From positions 1 through 35,763 of the forward strand of contig CAIYYT010000058.1 in the NCBI GenBank assembly GCA_903930455.1: DNA of 35,763 bases, given 5' to 3'. The DNA comes from an uncultured bacterium (lineage in GTDB: Bacteria; Zixibacteria; MSB-5A5; CAIYYT01). Positions 31,628 through 35,763 of the stretch are shown in pieces; position 1 is the first letter of the stretch; each line of letters begins with the position of its first letter. The position numbers were made by a program, and so were the translations under genes. A model generated the notes under the pieces. It had not been told where the DNA came from. It was given only the letters and a program-made list of their open reading frames with translations, and made no database searches.

Positions 31628-34054
31628 TTACTTTCTCTTGATCTTGAGTGTCACCACGTAGGTCTCACCGGCTTTGACTTCTTGCTTCTCGTCATCGGAC
31701 TTGTAATCGGGATGGTTTGCCGTGAACTTGTATTTGCCCGGATCGAGACTCAGCTTGAGCATTCCTTCTTTGTCGGTTTTTCCGAAGTCGACGTTGTTTT
31801 TTTCTTTCTTCTTCTCGAGTTGCACTTCGGCGCTGATTGCCACACCGGCGACCGCAGTCTGCTTGTTGTCGAGCACGATAATTTTAACCTGCCCTTTGCC
31901 GGTAGTCGTTTCGACGACTTCGGTCTTTTCTTCCTTCTTTTCCTTTTTCTGCAGGGGACGCATCACGACGGTGATGACGTTTTGGGTCGGTGGAATTAGC
32001 GTGTCGATGTCATGATATCCGTCGGCGGATAGAGCCAGTCGGCAGGGGACGCCGGGGAGCCTGATCGTCATCGGTGTATTCTGGTTGACACTCTTGGTCT
32101 GTCCCTCATATGTAACGCTCTTGATCTTGCCGGAGGCGGTCCTGTCTGAGCCTTCTTCTTTTGCCGTAATCTCAACCGGACGGAATAGGAGCGATCGATA
32201 ACTTGGTTTGCGGCTTGCGAGCGGAGGCAGTTCAAGCTGTAGATTATCGTAGCCGGCCTTGCTGATTGTCAGGAGCGTTTTGTCATCACCAAAATCATAC
32301 TTCAAGGGTGTCTGTCCAATCTCAACACTTGTGGCGGCAACCACGACTGAGGCGCCATCGGGGAGGGTCACGATTTGGGTTTTGGGTCGTTCGGTGAACG
32401 AGCCGCTGATCTGGAAACCTCCGCCTGAAAGCTGGGTCGCCTCATAGCCGGCGGCGCTGAAAGACGCTATATCTGCCAGCACGACCGGTCCGGAACTAAG
32501 CATCGGCTTATTGGGAATCTCCAGAGCAATCTGAAGCGTGTCGGACGGTGAGGCGGCAACCCGGTGAGGAGTCGTTGCCTCAAGCAACTTGCCGTTCAAA
32601 GTGATCTTGGCGCCGACAGGGCTGGAATTGATTTCTACAACGGTCATCATCCGAATCGGCGCTTTGTCGAACTGATCGAAATTGGCAACCACTTGCGTGT
32701 CGGGACAGCATTTGTGTCTTAGCGTCAACATTCCCCCCTCTTTGGCAGAGAAAGTCAGGGGCGTTGTTCCCAATAGGGAATCACCGGCATAGACCGATAC
32801 ACCCTCGGGAATGGTGCTCAACCTGCCGGTTTTCATCTCTGACGCTGTGGAGCTGATGGCGTCCTTGCCACTTTTCTGTGTCAGTTTCTTGATCGAGATT
32901 GCCACGACTGCGACGAACAGAAACATGGCGATAATCCCAAGCACGAGCACCGTCTTGTTTCCACCGAATCCTCCGCGTTTGGCGCGTTTTAAGCGCTCGG
33001 CGTAGGGGACGTTGGAGATGCGGGTTTCCTGACCGGGACGGTCTTTGCGGTTTCCTTGTTGATCGTTTGGAGATTGATCGGTCATCGACTTTGTTCCTTC
33101 TTCTAGGTCTGCCCAAGTGAACACCCGGGTGCGAACGATCTGCCGTTCCTTGTCGGAATACGCCTGCAATTTAGGTGCTGCGGCGAATTTTCCAACAAAT
33201 ACTCTAATTGTTTTATCGGGTGAGACAAGCTGATCACGCAGCAGTTCATCCAATTTTTCGGCAAGGTTTATCGCATTGGCAATGCGCTGCTCCCGACGCA
33301 GTGTCAGACAGCCATCAACGAGTGCATAGACCCGTTTGTCGACGCGAGATCTCAGCGCCGAGAGATCATAGTTGCCGCGTACGATTGTCGCCATCAACTC
33401 GGAGACATTTTGTTGCGGGAACAAGCGTTTGCCGGTGAGCAATTCATAGGCGATCACCCCAAGACTAAAAATGTCGCAACGACGATCAAGCTCCAGCCCC
33501 TGGATTTGTTCTGGCACCAGATAGGCGACCTTATCGACGGTCTTCAATTCACCGGATTGGGGCAAGGCGAAATCTGTGACACGCACACCGCCATTTTCGG
33601 TCAGCAGAATCGTGTCGGGATTTAGACCGAGATGGTACAATGCCAGCGGCTTGCCGGTCAAATGATCGCGCAGATCATGCATTTCCGAAAGCAGATGTGC
33701 GACCTGACTGATCAGGTACAACGCGAGTTCAACCGGCAGGTCGATATCCTGATAGTGTTTGAGTAGCTGCCCCAGGCTCAATGTACGCGGGGCATCGGAG
33801 ATGATGTAGATCGTGCCGTCGTCAGCTTTGCGATGGGAGATGATTTGTTCGTTAGCGGCATGATTGACTTGTGCGAGGGCGAATGTCGCTACCAGATAGC
33901 GACGTACTTCCGGACTGGCAGCCATAGCGCGGGGGAAAATCTCGCGGAGATGCACTGGGCGCGAGAGTTCGTTGTCGCGGGCGGCATGAAGAACACTCCA
34001 GTGAGATTCACGGAGAATACCTTCGGATTCAAATCGATTGTCGAGGATGCGCAT
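31628..34054 (-). CDS. Membrane pseudokinase with PEGA domains
   Basis: An 808-residue protein: kinase-like domain (about 1-290), a low-complexity juxtamembrane stretch, one transmembrane helix (about 366-388), then repeated PEGA-type domains (SVYAGDSLLGTTPLTFSAKE, VGAKITLNGKLLEATTPHRV, and others) and a C-terminal carboxypeptidase-regulatory-like domain (about 710-808). Catalytic residues are changed: the ATP-lysine position is R37 (VHLREI), HRDLKPEN reads HLGLNPDT (141-148; catalytic Asp to Gly, Mg Asn to Thr), and DFG is DFA (161-163). The SLGVIAYELLTGKRLF helix is kept. This predicts a pseudokinase whose extracytoplasmic PEGA part binds a surface ligand. Start at ATG 34054, seven bases after GGAG; longer in-frame starts at 34060 and 34141 are less good. 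It is followed directly by the FHA and PP2C genes. Confidence 0.87.
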   Translation of the reverse strand: MRILDNRFESEGILRESHWSVLHAARDNELSRPVHLREIFPRAMAASPEVRRYLVATFALAQVNHAANEQIISHRKADDGTIYIISDAPRTLSLGQLLKHYQDIDLPVELALYLISQVAHLLSEMHDLRDHLTGKPLALYHLGLNPDTILLTENGGVRVTDFALPQSGELKTVDKVAYLVPEQIQGLELDRRCDIFSLGVIAYELLTGKRLFPQQNVSELMATIVRGNYDLSALRSRVDKRVYALVDGCLTLRREQRIANAINLAEKLDELLRDQLVSPDKTIRVFVGKFAAAPKLQAYSDKERQIVRTRVFTWADLEEGTKSMTDQSPNDQQGNRKDRPGQETRISNVPYAERLKRAKRGGFGGNKTVLVLGIIAMFLFVAVVAISIKKLTQKSGKDAISSTASEMKTGRLSTIPEGVSVYAGDSLLGTTPLTFSAKEGGMLTLRHKCCPDTQVVANFDQFDKAPIRMMTVVEINSSPVGAKITLNGKLLEATTPHRVAASPSDTLQIALEIPNKPMLSSGPVVLADIASFSAAGYEATQLSGGGFQISGSFTERPKTQIVTLPDGASVVVAATSVEIGQTPLKYDFGDDKTLLTISKAGYDNLQLELPPLASRKPSYRSLLFRPVEITAKEEGSDRTASGKIKSVTYEGQTKSVNQNTPMTIRLPGVPCRLALSADGYHDIDTLIPPTQNVITVVMRPLQKKEKKEEKTEVVETTTGKGQVKIIVLDNKQTAVAGVAISAEVQLEKKKEKNNVDFGKTDKEGMLKLSLDPGKYKFTANHPDYKSDDEKQEVKAGETYVVTLKIKRK

Positions 34055-34163
34055 GTTCATACTCCACCCGGGCAATTTCGCGGTGGTCGATTTGCATGGT
34101 CTATCGTGGGCGGCTCCGTCGAGCAGCCGCCGCAATATCAATCAATCCGACAGGAGCAGAGAG

Positions 34164-35738
34164 CTACCACCAAATTTGCTTGTCATCTTCAATCGTGAAA
34201 ACCCGTTCGTCTTTGTCCGAGCCGGTTGCCACTAGCCAGTAGAGACAATCGATTGGTACCTTTTCGAACACCAACGGATCCTTCCCGGCAGTTGCTTTTC
34301 CGAGCGACTGCCAGCCGTCCTGCCAATAGAAGAGTTCATATTCCGTGCCCGGTGTCGGTGGCTTCTTGGAAACGCCGTCGGTTGACACCTCCAGCACACG
34401 CGCAGTCGTCGCCGTCAGCTCCAATTTGGTCGTTGCGCCCTGTGTGGCTTTCAACGATTGTACGCTGCAATCATCGCGAATCAAGAAAGGTTCGCTTATC
34501 GGTTGGATTTTGCCGTCAATATAAAGCCCGACCAGCAGTACGACACCTTTTGCCATGTCAGTGAAGGTGACCGAACCGCTCTCGGCTCTGCGTCCCCAAT
34601 CAATCGGCTTCCATTCGCCTTCGTTGAAGACGCAGATGTAAGCGATGTCGATGGTATCAGGCGCAGGGAAGCTGAATGTTCGGGTTACACAGCAGACAGG
34701 CCCGTACTCGGCCGTAACATCCTTGTAGTTCTTGCCGGCCAACCAAGGGGCGAGCTTTTCCTGTTTGTGTGGCTGGAAGGCAAGGTTCTGCAGTTGTTTG
34801 CCATAGGTTTTGCGATAGACCTTGGCGAACTTGTGTGCAAGGCGGTAATCGCCGGGGTTGGATTCGGCGCCCATAAACGGTATCACTTGACCGTTCGGAG
34901 TCAAAATCGCGTTCCAAGCGTGATTATTGCCGCAGTTGGCCCAAAAGGGAGTGTAGTCGCTGGTGACCGCCAGACCATTAGCGCGCATGGCGTAGATGGT
35001 GGCATTGGTCATATCCTCGCAACGCCCCTTGTGCTTCGTCAACATCTCGGTGATACCCTGATCGGTGGGATGATAGTAATACCGTTCATCAAAACCAAAC
35101 CAGGTCATAACATCTTTGTTGATCAACTTTGCTGCCTCGATCGGATCGGTAGAATCGGCCATTTTCGCCGACAGGTCTTGATACTTGCTCCAGAATATCT
35201 CGCGCCAGTCTTCCAGCGGTTCATTGCTGCCGCGATAGGGAAGCACGTACTCACAGAACTGGTCAAACGTCAGTTTCTTCGCCCAGGGACGTTCGCGCCA
35301 GGCCTTGAAAGCATAGTCAATTTGTTTGATCAGAAAATCGGCAGTGATGACTTCAAGGTCCTCCAGAGTCTCCTTGCGGTCGAAATCGAGAGTCCCGTGT
35401 TTGGCTTCCAGTTGCTTGAAGTCGGCAGTTAGAGAGTCGTAATTGGGATAGTTGAGCGCGCTAAAATCGACGGCATTGCCAACCGTGTCCTTTAAGAAAT
35501 AGGTCACATAGCTGTGCCCTTCCATGTTGCCGATCAGGAAATACGCGGCCTGCAATTTGAGTGAATCATTGAATGCGGCGCAGTAGGCAAGCACCTTCTC
35601 TAGCTCGCCACGGTTTTTACCGGATTTTTCGAGGGCTTGAGTGACATCGTCAGGATATGCTGACTGCGGCGTTGCCGCAACCGCGATGCCGGCGATTAAC
35701 GTCATCAGTAGCACCAGAATTGTTATGCGTTTTCTCAC
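34164..35738 (-). CDS. Exported transglutaminase-like superfamily protein
   Basis: A 524-residue protein with a signal peptide (MRKRITILVLLMTLIAGIAV, 1-20) and a transglutaminase-like core: C240 (KHKGRCEDMTNATIYAMRAN) and H273 (NNHAWNAIL), with the acidic third residue probably within MGAESNPGDYR. The N-terminal third is helical (about 40-210), and the last 200 residues are beta-rich. Such proteins are often peptidases or protein crosslinkers of the periplasm or surface; substrate unknown. Start is GTG at 35738, behind AAGGAG; the gene is first in the long minus-strand array, with the pseudokinase gene 109 bases behind. An 'extracellular enzyme next to membrane sensor' arrangement suggests shared control, not proven. 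Confidence 0.87.
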   Translation of the reverse strand: MRKRITILVLLMTLIAGIAVAATPQSAYPDDVTQALEKSGKNRGELEKVLAYCAAFNDSLKLQAAYFLIGNMEGHSYVTYFLKDTVGNAVDFSALNYPNYDSLTADFKQLEAKHGTLDFDRKETLEDLEVITADFLIKQIDYAFKAWRERPWAKKLTFDQFCEYVLPYRGSNEPLEDWREIFWSKYQDLSAKMADSTDPIEAAKLINKDVMTWFGFDERYYYHPTDQGITEMLTKHKGRCEDMTNATIYAMRANGLAVTSDYTPFWANCGNNHAWNAILTPNGQVIPFMGAESNPGDYRLAHKFAKVYRKTYGKQLQNLAFQPHKQEKLAPWLAGKNYKDVTAEYGPVCCVTRTFSFPAPDTIDIAYICVFNEGEWKPIDWGRRAESGSVTFTDMAKGVVLLVGLYIDGKIQPISEPFLIRDDCSVQSLKATQGATTKLELTATTARVLEVSTDGVSKKPPTPGTEYELFYWQDGWQSLGKATAGKDPLVFEKVPIDCLYWLVATGSDKDERVFTIEDDKQIWW

Positions 35739-35763
35739 AAAGTCTCCTTATCGAGGATAGAAA

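Noticed and set aside
29525-34054. Type VI secretion regulatory locus
   Set aside because: PP2C, FHA and kinase-like genes recall the T6SS phosphorylation circuit, but no T6SS structural gene (tssB, tssC, hcp, clpV) is present.
34458-35432. 324-codon open frame on the plus strand inside the transglutaminase-like gene
   Set aside because: It is antisense to a gene with signal peptide, catalytic motifs and a ribosome site; its translation shows no domain and reflects codon bias of the real strand.
1-35763. CRISPR arrays, insertion sequences, integrases, origins
   Set aside because: No regularly spaced direct repeats, transposase motifs, integrase or DnaA-box cluster were seen.

Overview
The window looks like a chromosomal segment of a Gram-negative, FCB-type bacterium, most likely a candidate Zixibacteria-like lineage. 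This is an inference from gene content: LPS export genes (lptC, lptB) next to rpoN, a secreted M6 protease carrying thrombospondin type 3 repeats and a C-terminal dockerin of the '[16 protein letters not shown]' type, a tricorn-like protease and PEGA-domain proteins. No taxonomic marker gene is present, so the phylum is not proven. Intergenic space is short, with several small palindromic (REP-like) elements.

Layout. Bases 1-6600 hold surface and secreted proteins: the C-terminal part of a tricorn-like S41 protease, a DUF1648 membrane protein, a haem-binding-domain protein (minus strand), a decayed secreted-protein gene with a one-base frameshift in a T run, and the M6 protease. Bases 6670-11680 are a plus-strand cluster lptC - unknown gene - lptB - rpoN - hpf - hprK, ended by a strong terminator. 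The unknown gene stands where lptA is often found. Bases 11800-14760 (minus) hold a GT-C type glycosyltransferase and a two-gene Thoeris anti-phage system, thsB (TIR) and thsA in its two-helix plus macro-domain form. Bases 15110-18800 hold acyl-CoA metabolism: two coupled, complementarily diverged phosphotransacylase-family genes (minus) opposite 3-hydroxybutyryl-CoA dehydrogenase and enoyl-CoA hydratase (plus). A dGTPase and a CapK-like adenylate-forming enzyme follow, then tRNA-Ala(CGC), a DMT-type exporter, an Rrf2 regulator with its own promoter and a small leader ORF, NAD synthetase and MscL with a zinc ribbon.

Bases 26456-35738 form one long, closely spaced minus-strand array. In transcription order it is: exported transglutaminase-like protein, membrane pseudokinase with PEGA domains, two-FHA membrane protein, PP2C phosphatase, IscS-like protein, IscU, ferritin-like diiron protein, and a miniature TrxR-like flavoprotein. 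Two things stand out. The IscS homologue has asparagine where the PLP-binding lysine should be, and other cofactor contacts are changed too. The kinase-like protein lacks the catalytic aspartate and other key residues. The array therefore appears to combine a phospho-recognition membrane module lacking a visible active kinase with a non-canonical iron-sulfur/redox module. This is the best candidate for undescribed biology in the window; Thoeris is the clearest known defence system.
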